Part shown: one piece after another, positions 1 to 6,921 of the stretch
How the letters are laid out: each line of letters opens with the position of its first letter
Position numbering within the stretch: the first letter of the stretch is position 1
NCBI GenBank assembly: GCA_027620395.1
Contig: JAQBZY010000064.1
Span: forward strand, 1 to 7,157
DNA: 7,157 bases
DNA from: Pseudomonadota bacterium
Lineage (GTDB): Bacteria > Pseudomonadota > Alphaproteobacteria > Rhodospirillales > Casp-alpha2
Direction of reading: 5' to 3'
Translations under genes and position numbers: made by a program
Notes under the pieces: generated by a model
The model's input: the letters and a program-made list of their open reading frames with translations, nothing else
The model's database searches: none
What the model was told of the DNA's origin: nothing

Positions 1-984
1 GATTTCCCGCATCCATTGCTTCACGGGTTTGGCCGGGCTGCCGCCCATATTTGCGCCAGGCGGAATGTCGCGCATGACACCGCTTTGCGCCGCGACCTTG
101 CTGCCGGTACCGATCTTGAGGTGCCCGGCGACTCCGACTTGGCCGGCAAGAACCACGAAGTCGCCGATCTCGGTGCTGCCGGATATGCCGACATGGCTGA
201 CGATCACGCAACACTTGCCGATCCGAACATTATGCGCGATTTGCACCAAATTGTCTATTTTCGTGCCGCTGCCGATCACGGTGTCAGGGCCGGTGCCCCG
301 GTCGATGGTGGTGTTGGCGCCGATTTCCACATCGTCGCCGATCACGACCCTGCCAAGCTGAGGGACCTTCGCGTGTCCCTTGGGACCGAGTGCAAATCCG
401 AAGCCATCCTGACCGATTCTGACGCCGGGATGCACGATGGCGCGCTCACCGATGATGGCATTCGAAATGGTCACCGACGCGGCGATGAACGCGCCGTCAC
501 CGATGATGACGCCATCGGCGATGACGGTGTTGGCTCCGATCCGGCACCCGTCGCCGATTTCGGCCGCGGCGCCGATGACAGTGCCGGCATCGATGTCGGT
601 ACCCGAACCGATCTTTGCCGTCGGATCGATATTGGCGGCCTTTGAAATCCGGCCAAGCGCCATCCGCGCCGGGTAGAACAGAGCCGCGACGCTGGCATAT
701 GCCCGATAGGGATCGGCGGTCAAAAGAAGTGCCATCCCGGTCGGCGCGCGATTGGCAAGTTCGGGCGAAACTATGCAGGCACCGGCCCTGGAGACCGAGA
801 ATGCCGGCAGGTATTTACGATTGTCGAGGAACGAAATATCGTCCAGACCGGCGTCCGAGAGCGGCATGACATCATTGAACATCTTGCTGGACGCCGTGTT
901 ACCACTGACTTCGGCACCGGCAACAGCGGCGATCCGTTCAAGCGAAAACGGCCCGGCGTTGGTGAAAAACCGGGGATCAGCCAT
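1..984 (-). CDS. lpxD: LpxD, UDP-3-O-acylglucosamine N-acyltransferase (3' end cut off by window edge)
   Basis: Cytoplasmic enzyme that transfers a 3-hydroxyacyl chain from acyl-ACP to the 2-amino group of UDP-3-O-acylglucosamine, the third step of lipid A synthesis. The frame is open from an ATG at 984 to the window edge, giving 328 codons with no stop; E. coli LpxD has 341, so only a short C-terminal piece is missing. Residues 1 to about 113 look like the uridine-binding N-terminal domain. From about 118 to 310 there is a left-handed beta-helix of hexapeptide repeats (many IG-x-G-x-x units). The block [20 protein letters not shown] is typical of LpxD. His251 in IAHN matches the catalytic His239 of E. 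coli, and His288 in AGHL matches His276, with the same 37-residue spacing. The start lies 6 bases after the skp stop, and the TAAGG spanning that stop can serve as a ribosome site, so translation is probably coupled to skp. Confidence 0.96.
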   Translation of the reverse strand, partial: MADPRFFTNAGPFSLERIAAVAGAEVSGNTASSKMFNDVMPLSDAGLDDISFLDNRKYLPAFSVSRAGACIVSPELANRAPTGMALLLTADPYRAYASVAALFYPARMALGRISKAANIDPTAKIGSGTDIDAGTVIGAAAEIGDGCRIGANTVIADGVIIGDGAFIAASVTISNAIIGERAIVHPGVRIGQDGFGFALGPKGHAKVPQLGRVVIGDDVEIGANTTIDRGTGPDTVIGSGTKIDNLVQIAHNVRIGKCCVIVSHVGISGSTEIGDFVVLAGQVGVAGHLKIGTGSKVAAQSGVMRDIPPGANMGGSPAKPVKQWMREI

Positions 985-990
985 ATCGCC

Positions 991-1554
991 TTACTTGCCT
1001 GGAGTGGTGACCTTGACGGTCGGGAGCCGTTTGTCGAGCGCGGCCAGGACGTCCTTCGTAATATCTAGCTTAATGTCGACAACGACGGTTTGGCCGCGTT
1101 TTAAAACCACCGAATAGCCTCGGTCCCGCGCCATCGTGGCGACGATTTCGTTCACTACCTGCTCAATTTTACCAAGCGCCTCCTCTTGGACTTTTTCCAA
1201 TTCGATGCGGCGCTTTTGCACGAGGCGTTGTACTTCGACGACGCGCTGCTCAAACTTCGTGCGCTCGGCGGCAAACGCTTCCGGCGCCAGCAAGGACTGC
1301 TTCTTGGCTAATTCCTGATTGGCGGTGCGGAGGTTCTTTTCCTCGTTGTCGATTTCGGTTTGAAAACTGTTGCGGTATTTGGCGATTTGTTCGCGGACGG
1401 CTTTGATGGAGGCGGCGTCACGTCGAATGGAATCGACGTCCAGAACGGCGATGCCGGGCGCCACGGTAGTGGGCGCCTGCGCCGCAACGGGCAAGGACTT
1501 CAAGCCTGTCACGGCAACAATCACGCCAACCAATAACGCGGTTCTATACCACAA
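991..1554 (-). CDS. skp: Skp/OmpH-family periplasmic chaperone, TTG start
   Basis: Periplasmic holdase that would bind unfolded outer-membrane proteins on their way to BamA. With a TTG start at 1554 the protein has 187 residues, close to the family. The N-terminus (MWYRT, then a hydrophobic run ALLVGVIVAVTGL and VAAQA) is a clear Sec signal peptide, probably cut near residue 25. The mature part opens with the family strand GIAVLDVDSI. About residues 45 to 140 form a long, charged, heptad-like helical hairpin, and VDIKLDITKDVLAALDKR closes the body domain, as in OmpH proteins. The longest frame begins at another TTG (1581), which would overlap bamA by 17 bases and put extra basic residues before the signal peptide. 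I prefer 1554 because AGGAGA lies 6 bases upstream of it. The gene sits between bamA and lpxD, the usual place for skp. Sequence identity in this family is low, so the call rests on architecture plus context. Confidence 0.92.
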   Translation of the reverse strand: MWYRTALLVGVIVAVTGLKSLPVAAQAPTTVAPGIAVLDVDSIRRDAASIKAVREQIAKYRNSFQTEIDNEEKNLRTANQELAKKQSLLAPEAFAAERTKFEQRVVEVQRLVQKRRIELEKVQEEALGKIEQVVNEIVATMARDRGYSVVLKRGQTVVVDIKLDITKDVLAALDKRLPTVKVTTPGK

Positions 1555-1560
1555 CGAATT

Positions 1561-1566
1561 TCTCCT
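1561..1566 (-). promoter_or_regulatory. Ribosome binding site of skp
   Basis: The sense strand reads AGGAGA, then six bases (AATTCG), then TTG. This is the best Shine-Dalgarno match at any junction in the window, and it decides the skp start in favour of 1554. It overlaps the last two bases of the bamA stop codon (TAG at 1567 to 1565), so a ribosome finishing bamA stops on top of it, which favours coupled translation. Confidence 0.75.
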
Positions 1567-3868
1567 AAAAACTTGCCCCAAAATTTATCCTGACGTATTC
1601 GGCCTTATCGAAACTTTCTTTCACCACAGGTACTGCGAAGTCAAGGCCGAGCGGCCCGAACGGCGATTCCCATGTGAAACCTGTTCCGATGCTGACGCGT
1701 GCCGACCCCGTGTCGGCGGTCGTGCTATTGGTCGGTGACAGCTTTCCGGAACTACCGACATCGGTGAATAGGCGGCCGCTGACGCCAAACTCGTCGGGCA
1801 GTCCGGTCGGATATTTCAACGACACCGATCCGGAGTAAATCCACTCGCCGCCTAACGCGTCCTTGGTCGATAAGTCGCGTGGACCGGCGCCGCCAGTTTC
1901 AATACCTCGGAGATCGTCGCCGCCAAGGAAATATCGTTCACCCAGCAGAACATCCTTGCCAATGCCAACGACGTATCCGGCTTTGCCGTTAACGGACAAT
2001 ATCCACTTGTCGGCTAGGCTGAAATATTGGCCGCCACTGACCGTGTTGCGGGCGTGACGCACCGAACCGCCAAGACCGGCTATGTCGGTGTCTAGTTTGA
2101 CGATGTACCCGTCCGTCTGATTGAGGCGGTTGTCGCGTTTGTCGAAGGCGATGGTGTGGCCGACTTCAGAGAGATATGTCGTGCCTTCCTGCGCCCTGAT
2201 CAGCGTCGAGGCAGACGTCTTGATATCGAAAATTTCGGATTGCCGGATTGTGTACCGCCACGCCTGCGACAAATCCTCGGTGACATTATAGCCGCCACGA
2301 AGCCTTAGGCCGGTCCGTTTCAAGTTGAATGAACTCGACGATTGCAAATCCCGCTCAATGTGAAACAGGTCGAACCCAGCTCGCACATCGCGATCGAGAA
2401 AATACGGCTCGGTGAAACTGAGATCCACCTGGCTTTTCTCGGCGGCGATCAACAAATGCAGTTTCAAATCCTGACCGCGGCCGAGGAAATTTCGTTCCTG
2501 GATCGAGAAATCAACCAGCGGGCCAACGCTCGACGAGAATCCGGCGCCGATTGAAATCTGTCCTGTCGGCTTTTCCTCGACGTTGGCATTGACCACCGTC
2601 TTGTCGGGCGCGGTGCCCGGAACCTGCGTAATGTCGACTTTGTCGAAGAACCCCAGGCCCTGAATTCGCTTCTGCGAGCGGCGCATTTTCGAGGCGTTGA
2701 AGGCGTCACCCTCGACGATCCGGAACTCGCGACGGATCACTTTGTCGAGGGTGCGGACGTTGCCGGTGATGTTTATCCGTTCGACGAAGACCCGTGGGCC
2801 TTCGTTGATCAGGTATTTGACGTCGATCGCCTTTTTGTCCTTGTCGCGGTTGACCCGCGGGCGGACGTCGACGAAGGCGTAGCCTTTGGTGCCGACGGCA
2901 TCGGTCAGCTTTTCAATGGTTTTATCAATAGCTTCGGCGTTGTACCAGTCACCGGTCTTGTATTCGAGCACCTGCATCAGATCCTCGGACTTAAGATCCT
3001 TGAGGCGGGCCTCGATTTCCAATTTGCCGTAGGCATAGCGTTCCCCCTCGTCGACCGAGAAGGTGACAAAGAAATCCTTTCGATCCGGCGTCAACTCGGC
3101 GACTGCGGAGCCGACGCGGAAATCTGCATAGCCGTTCTTGAGGTAAAAACGCCGGAGCAGCTCGCGGTCCAGGTTCATCCGGTCGGGATCGTAGACATCG
3201 TCAGTTGAAAAGAACCGCCACCAAGAAGATTCTTTGGTTTGAATCACTTCACGCAGCCGTCCATCGGAAAATTTATGGTTGCCGACGAAGCGGATCGAAT
3301 TGATGTCGGTTTGGCTGCCTTCATTGATTTCGAAGACCAAGTCGACCCGGTTCTGCGCCAGTTGGATGATCTTAGGCTCGACCGTGACCGCGAAGCGCCC
3401 GCTTTGCCGATACAGCGTCAATATCCGTTTAACGTCGGTCTGGACCTTGCTTCGCGTATAAATGACACGAGGCCTGAGGGTGACTTCGGACTGTAGGGTT
3501 TCGGTATCGAGCTTATGATTTCCCTCGAACGCCAGCCGGTTGATGATCGGATTTTCGGAAATATCGACAACCAGCGTAGACCCTTCGCGGCGCAGCGAGA
3601 CATCCGAAAACAGGCCGGTCGAAAACAAGCTTTTCAGAGAATTGTCGATCCGCTTGGGGTCGAACGGATCGCCTTCCTGGATCGACATGTAGGATCTGAC
3701 GGTGCCGGGCTCAACGCGCTGCGCGCCACGGACCTCGATTTTCTCGATGAAATTGGCTTGCGCCACCGAAACGGCCTGGGCCCGGGCATCGGAAATGGTT
3801 AACGACGAAAGCGGCCCCAGGGCCGCCATCATCCATGCCATCGAAAATAATCGGACGGCTAGCCGCAC
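1565..3868 (-). CDS. bamA: BamA, outer membrane protein assembly factor (Omp85 family)
   Basis: Central component of the BAM complex, which folds and inserts beta-barrel proteins into the outer membrane. The 767-residue length is normal for bacterial BamA. Residues 1 to about 31 are a signal peptide (MRLAVRLFSMAWMMAALG, ending ARAQA). Five POTRA domains follow at roughly 39-105, 108-186, 188-275, 278-358 and 361-434, recognisable from repeated pieces such as IEVRGAQRVEPGTVRSY, LAFEGNHKLD, IRFVGNHKF and INITGNVRTLDKVIRREF. The 16-strand barrel runs from about 438 to the end and finishes with YVRINFGASF, an aromatic C-terminal beta-signal. The loop-6 motif reads LRGIETGGAGPR (Arg654), close to the usual RGF form but with Ile for Phe. 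The GTG start at 3868 has AGGGGA 6 bases upstream. The first ATG is nine codons further in, has no visible ribosome site and would cut into the signal peptide. The gene lies 21 bases after rseP. Confidence 0.97.
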   Translation of the reverse strand: MRLAVRLFSMAWMMAALGPLSSLTISDARAQAVSVAQANFIEKIEVRGAQRVEPGTVRSYMSIQEGDPFDPKRIDNSLKSLFSTGLFSDVSLRREGSTLVVDISENPIINRLAFEGNHKLDTETLQSEVTLRPRVIYTRSKVQTDVKRILTLYRQSGRFAVTVEPKIIQLAQNRVDLVFEINEGSQTDINSIRFVGNHKFSDGRLREVIQTKESSWWRFFSTDDVYDPDRMNLDRELLRRFYLKNGYADFRVGSAVAELTPDRKDFFVTFSVDEGERYAYGKLEIEARLKDLKSEDLMQVLEYKTGDWYNAEAIDKTIEKLTDAVGTKGYAFVDVRPRVNRDKDKKAIDVKYLINEGPRVFVERINITGNVRTLDKVIRREFRIVEGDAFNASKMRRSQKRIQGLGFFDKVDITQVPGTAPDKTVVNANVEEKPTGQISIGAGFSSSVGPLVDFSIQERNFLGRGQDLKLHLLIAAEKSQVDLSFTEPYFLDRDVRAGFDLFHIERDLQSSSSFNLKRTGLRLRGGYNVTEDLSQAWRYTIRQSEIFDIKTSASTLIRAQEGTTYLSEVGHTIAFDKRDNRLNQTDGYIVKLDTDIAGLGGSVRHARNTVSGGQYFSLADKWILSVNGKAGYVVGIGKDVLLGERYFLGGDDLRGIETGGAGPRDLSTKDALGGEWIYSGSVSLKYPTGLPDEFGVSGRLFTDVGSSGKLSPTNSTTADTGSARVSIGTGFTWESPFGPLGLDFAVPVVKESFDKAEYVRINFGASF

Positions 3869-3874
3869 GCCAAT

Positions 3875-3880
3875 TCCCCT
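3875..3880 (-). promoter_or_regulatory. Ribosome binding site of bamA
   Basis: The sense strand reads AGGGGA, six bases (ATTGGC), then GTG. It lies inside the 21-base gap between rseP and bamA and supports the GTG start over the internal ATG codons. Confidence 0.7.
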
Positions 3881-3889
3881 AGAGACTCG

Positions 3890-5023
3890 TCACGTCACAA
3901 GGCTTTGAAGGAACTTGAAAACTCCAAGCCTTTCAAGATCGTTCCAAGTGACTGCAATCATCAGAATCAATACCAGAATCAAGCCAATACGGAAACCGTA
4001 TTCTTGGGTTTGTGGTTCCAGCGGCCGGCCCCTGATCGCCTCGCAGCCCATGAACGCAAGGTGGCCGCCGTCTAGCACCGGGATCGGAAAGAGATTGATC
4101 AGGCCCAGGTTTATCGACAACACGGCCATGAAAATCAGGAGATCGAGGGGACCGCCAGCCGCCGCCTTGCCGGAAAAATCGGCGATCGCGATCGGGCCAC
4201 CTAAATCCTTGAAGTTGCCCTTGCCGATGAATAGCCCGCCCAAGTTGGCAAGTGCGTCGCCGCTCAGCGTGAATGTATATGAAACGCCATACCAAATCGC
4301 TTCCGCAGGGTTGAGCCGCCGGAACTCGCCAATGACACCCTGCATCTTGATGCCCAAGAGCCCGCGTGGGCGCTCGCCGCTATCGCCGGATTTTCTTTTC
4401 GGCGTGACCACAAGATCGATTTTTTCACCACCCCGTTCAACCGTCATCGGCAACGCCAGGCCCGGACTGGCCGATATAATCTCCTGAACGTCTCGCGATC
4501 CCAGAATTTCGGCGCCGTTAAGAACACGGATAATATCGCCGTCCTTCATACCGGCGGCCAGAGCCGCGGAATTTGGCATCACCTCGGCAACGGTGACATG
4601 GATTTTGGGAACGCCGACGGTCATGGCGACACCAGCCAGCACAACCATGGCAAAAAGAAAATTCGCCGCCGGGCCGCCGGCGACAATGGCGGCGCGCTGG
4701 CCGACACGCTTGGTGGCGAACGACACCTCGCTGTCCTCGGGCGTCAGCGGTTCGGCCGGGTGTTCGGCAGTGCCGTCCTCGACCATCCCGAACATCTTGA
4801 CGTAGCCGCCGAGCGGCAGTGCGCTGACCTTCCATCGCGTACCGTGGCGATCGTTCCAGCCGAACAGTTCCGGCCCGAAGCCAATCGAGAATACTTCGAC
4901 CCGGACGCCGTTGCGCCGGGCCAGCCAATAATGACCCCATTCGTGCACGAACACGATCAGCGTCAACACGAGCAGGAACGGGATCAGCCAATCGTCGATG
5001 GTCGTGAAGGGAAGTAAATCCAT
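3890..5023 (-). CDS. rseP: RseP/MmpA-type site-2 intramembrane zinc metalloprotease
   Basis: Inner-membrane M50 protease that cuts single-pass membrane substrates within the bilayer. E. coli RseP releases sigma E by cleaving RseA; Caulobacter MmpA cleaves PodJ. From the ATG at 5023 the protein has 377 residues. HEWGH (His27, Glu28, His31) is the HExxH zinc site in transmembrane helix 1, and NLFPIPVLDGGH near 311-321 carries the third ligand, Asp318. Helices are also evident near 110-136 and 345-360. One PDZ-like region lies at about 136-208; E. coli RseP (450 residues) has two, so this is the short form. A longer frame begins at an ATG at 5035, but GAGGA sits 5 bases before the ATG at 5023 and little resembling a ribosome site precedes 5035. 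The gene lies between dxr and bamA, the usual alphaproteobacterial position. Its substrate cannot be told from this window. Confidence 0.95.
   Translation of the reverse strand: MDLLPFTTIDDWLIPFLLVLTLIVFVHEWGHYWLARRNGVRVEVFSIGFGPELFGWNDRHGTRWKVSALPLGGYVKMFGMVEDGTAEHPAEPLTPEDSEVSFATKRVGQRAAIVAGGPAANFLFAMVVLAGVAMTVGVPKIHVTVAEVMPNSAALAAGMKDGDIIRVLNGAEILGSRDVQEIISASPGLALPMTVERGGEKIDLVVTPKRKSGDSGERPRGLLGIKMQGVIGEFRRLNPAEAIWYGVSYTFTLSGDALANLGGLFIGKGNFKDLGGPIAIADFSGKAAAGGPLDLLIFMAVLSINLGLINLFPIPVLDGGHLAFMGCEAIRGRPLEPQTQEYGFRIGLILVLILMIAVTWNDLERLGVFKFLQSLVT
3901..3937 (-). repeat. Inverted repeats at the end of rseP, possible RNA fold before bamA
   Basis: In the sense strand CTTGAAA (3937-3931) is followed, after a 10-base loop, by its complement TTTCAAG (3920-3914). 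The first five bases of that loop, GGCTT (3930-3926), are complementary to AAGCC at 3905-3901. The pairings are exact and could form a hairpin or an H-type pseudoknot within the last codons of rseP, ending 20 bases before the bamA ribosome site. Any function is inference; the segment also encodes the conserved C-terminus of RseP. Confidence 0.3.
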
Positions 5024-5028
5024 GGGTA

Positions 5029-5033
5029 TCCTC
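5029..5033 (-). promoter_or_regulatory. Ribosome binding site of rseP
   Basis: The sense strand reads GAGGA, five bases (TACCC), then ATG at 5023. It lies inside the first codons of the longer frame that starts at 5035 and is the reason for choosing the shorter start. Confidence 0.6.
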
Positions 5034-5068
5034 ATCCGGCCCGTAAGGTAGGGATTAATGCCGAAAAA

Positions 5069-6256
5069 TCAATTCTTTAACAAACTCTCCGCGACCCGCC
5101 TAGCGGTCTTGTCGGTATCGTATACCTGGGCCAGGGAGATAAGCGGCTCGGCCGGCACTTTTGCAAGGGTTTCGGCGACAATTCGGCAGATGTCGAGATA
5201 GCCGATGCCGCCCTCGAGGAACCGACGCACCGCGACCTCGTTGGCGGCGTTCAAGATCGTCGGGGCCGAACCGCCGGCATTCAGCGCATCGCGGGCAATG
5301 TTGAGGGCCGGGAACCGCTCGGTGTCAGGCGCCTCGAAAGTAAGGGTTGCGATGTCCTCTAGCCGGAGTTTCGGCGACGGCGCTGGCATCCGCTCCGGCC
5401 AGGCCAACGCATAGGCGATCGGGGTCCGCATGTCAGGTGTGCCGAGCTGCGCCAGCACCGAGGCATCGACGTATTCAACCATCGAGTGAATGACAGATTG
5501 CGGATGCACCAGGATATCGATCTTGTCGGCCGGCACGGGAAATAAGTGGAACGCCTCGATGAGCTCCAGCCCCTTGTTCATCATGGTTGCCGAATCGACC
5601 GAAATCTTGGCCCCCATGCTCCAATTGGGATGGGCAACAGCTTCCTCGGGGGTGACCGATTTGAGAGAATCAATGGCCCGAGTTCTGAACGGTCCGCCCG
5701 ATGCCGTCAGAATGATCCGTTCGACCAGATCCGGGCGTTCGAAGTCGAACACCTGATAGATCGCCGAATGCTCGGAATCGACGGGGATCAGGCTGGCGCC
5801 GGCAGACGCCACTTCGCGGCAGAAGAACTCTCCGGCCGAGACCACGCATTCCTTGTTGGCCAGCCCGATGATGGCGCCCCGGCGGACGGCTTCCAGGGTC
5901 GGCTCAAGTCCGGCCGAACCGACGATGGCCGCCATCAGCCAATCCGACGGCCTAGCTGCGGCTTCGATCAACGCCCGGCGGCCGGCGGCGGTTTTGATTC
6001 CGGTTCCCTTCAGGCGTTCGCGAAGCTCTGGGAGCATGGTTTCATCGGCAATGACCGCGATCTCGGCCCGGACGGCCTTCGCCTGATCGGCCAGCAGTGC
6101 CGCATTGCGGTTGGCGGTTAGTGCCTTGACCGAAAATTTCTCAGGGTGGCGGGCAATCAGGTCCAAGGTGTTGCAGCCGACCGAACCGGTCGACCCAAGA
6201 ACGCTGACCGATCTGACGTCGGCGGCAACTCGCGGCTTTGGTTGCGTCATGGCCAT
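5069..6256 (-). CDS. dxr: Dxr/IspC, 1-deoxy-D-xylulose 5-phosphate reductoisomerase
   Basis: Cytoplasmic NADPH-dependent enzyme that rearranges and reduces DXP to MEP, the committed step of the non-mevalonate isoprenoid pathway and the fosmidomycin target. The length of 395 residues is typical. The NADPH-binding loop is VLGSTGSVGCNTLDLI (about 19-34) and LANKECVVSAGEF lies at 132-144. Metal ligands are Asp160 and Glu162 in PVDSEHSAI and Glu231 in MNKGLELIEA. TASGGPFR (184-191), HPNWSMGAKISVDSATMMNK (209-228) and HPQSVIHSMVEY (251-262) are the other active-site blocks. The C-terminal helical domain includes LNAANEVAVRRFLEG. The ATG at 6256 overlaps the cdsA end by 10 bases. A second ATG at 6250 makes an ATGA overlap with the cdsA stop and costs only two residues; either could be used. 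No good ribosome site is seen, so coupling to cdsA is likely. A 45-base gap with no clear hairpin separates it from rseP. Confidence 0.97.
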   Translation of the reverse strand: MAMTQPKPRVAADVRSVSVLGSTGSVGCNTLDLIARHPEKFSVKALTANRNAALLADQAKAVRAEIAVIADETMLPELRERLKGTGIKTAAGRRALIEAAARPSDWLMAAIVGSAGLEPTLEAVRRGAIIGLANKECVVSAGEFFCREVASAGASLIPVDSEHSAIYQVFDFERPDLVERIILTASGGPFRTRAIDSLKSVTPEEAVAHPNWSMGAKISVDSATMMNKGLELIEAFHLFPVPADKIDILVHPQSVIHSMVEYVDASVLAQLGTPDMRTPIAYALAWPERMPAPSPKLRLEDIATLTFEAPDTERFPALNIARDALNAGGSAPTILNAANEVAVRRFLEGGIGYLDICRIVAETLAKVPAEPLISLAQVYDTDKTARRVAESLLKN

Positions 6257-6921
6257 GCCAACACCGTCTCACCGAACGGCAACTTCAGCAAGGCCAGCAA
6301 CAAGGCGCCGACGACCAAGCCGTCGACCCGGTCCATCAGCCCGCCATGGCCCGGAATCAATCCGCTGGCGTCCTTGACGCCGAAGTGCCGCTTCAAGGCA
6401 GACTCGGCGAGATCACCAAGCTGGCTAGCGACCGCCACCGCCAATCCGGCGGCCCCCCAGGCCACCAGCGGCGCCGAACCGAAAGCGGCGACAGCGAGCC
6501 CAATCAGGCCGGCGATCGAGACGCCGCCGATGAACCCAGCCCAGGTCTTCTTCGGACTGATCTGGGGTGCCAGTTTTGGTCCGCCAATGGCCCGCCCGCA
6601 TAGATAGGCGGCGCTATCGGCCGACCAGACGATCGCGAATAACCAATAAATTGTCATCCGGCCGCTGTCGCCGTCACCCCGGAGCCAAATCAGGGCCGCG
6701 GCGGGCAATGCGGCATAAGCTAGGCCGGCAGGAATCCAGGCGGCTCGCCCTTGTGTCACATTCCGCCATTCCCAGCCGAGAATCCCGGCTCCGGCGACGA
6801 TCAAGATCAAAAAATACGGTGGCCCAAAATGGACGCAAAAAATCACCGGCGGCACCATCGCCGCCGCCGACACCAGGCGGGCCGCGAGCCCACCTGATTT
6901 TATGTCAAGTGCGAGTGGCAC
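6247..6921 (-). CDS. cdsA: CdsA, phosphatidate cytidylyltransferase (CDP-diglyceride synthase)
   Basis: Integral inner-membrane enzyme that makes CDP-diacylglycerol from CTP and phosphatidate, the branch point for bacterial phospholipids. The family signature is complete: [14 protein letters not shown] followed by [13 protein letters not shown], about residues 174-200, including the KD and DRVD acidic residues that bind magnesium. [20 protein letters not shown] and [13 protein letters not shown] before it are also standard. Several hydrophobic segments precede and follow, about six or seven in all. From the GTG at 6921 the protein has 224 residues, shorter than E. coli CdsA (285), mostly at the N-terminus. 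The start is uncertain: GTG at 6936 (229 residues) is equally possible, neither has a ribosome site, and the ATG at 6858 would cut into the first hydrophobic segment. Either GTG overlaps the end of uppS (17 or 32 bases), and the stop overlaps dxr. Confidence 0.93.
   Translation of the reverse strand: MPLALDIKSGGLAARLVSAAAMVPPVIFCVHFGPPYFLILIVAGAGILGWEWRNVTQGRAAWIPAGLAYAALPAAALIWLRGDGDSGRMTIYWLFAIVWSADSAAYLCGRAIGGPKLAPQISPKKTWAGFIGGVSIAGLIGLAVAAFGSAPLVAWGAAGLAVAVASQLGDLAESALKRHFGVKDASGLIPGHGGLMDRVDGLVVGALLLALLKLPFGETVLAWP

Noticed and set aside
16..645. A 209-codon plus-strand open frame rich in Asp, Ala and Gly with a repeat-like look.
   Set aside because: It is the mirror of the lpxD hexapeptide repeats: codons such as ATC GGC GAC read backwards give the VAD-type pattern. 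LpxD in the other strand is unmistakable and covers the whole stretch.
4183..4194. A perfect 12-bp palindrome, CGATCGCGATCG, containing the GCGATCGC octamer.
   Set aside because: It encodes the Ile-Ala-Ile-Ala of RseP with ordinary GC-rich codons, occurs once in the window and has no partner site. It is probably a codon coincidence.
4518..4991. A 157-codon minus-strand frame, and plus-strand frames at 3915-4487 and 4598-5017.
   Set aside because: All are out-of-frame or antisense shadows of rseP, whose zinc site, PDZ region and LDG motif read through without interruption.
5024..5068. The 45-base dxr-rseP gap as a possible terminator or promoter.
   Set aside because: There is no stable hairpin followed by a T-run and no convincing pair of -35 and -10 boxes; it mainly holds the rseP ribosome site.
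5546..6121. A 191-codon plus-strand frame.
   Set aside because: It lies wholly opposite dxr, whose active-site motifs are intact throughout; it looks like no known protein and has no visible ribosome site. Long antisense frames are expected in GC-rich DNA.
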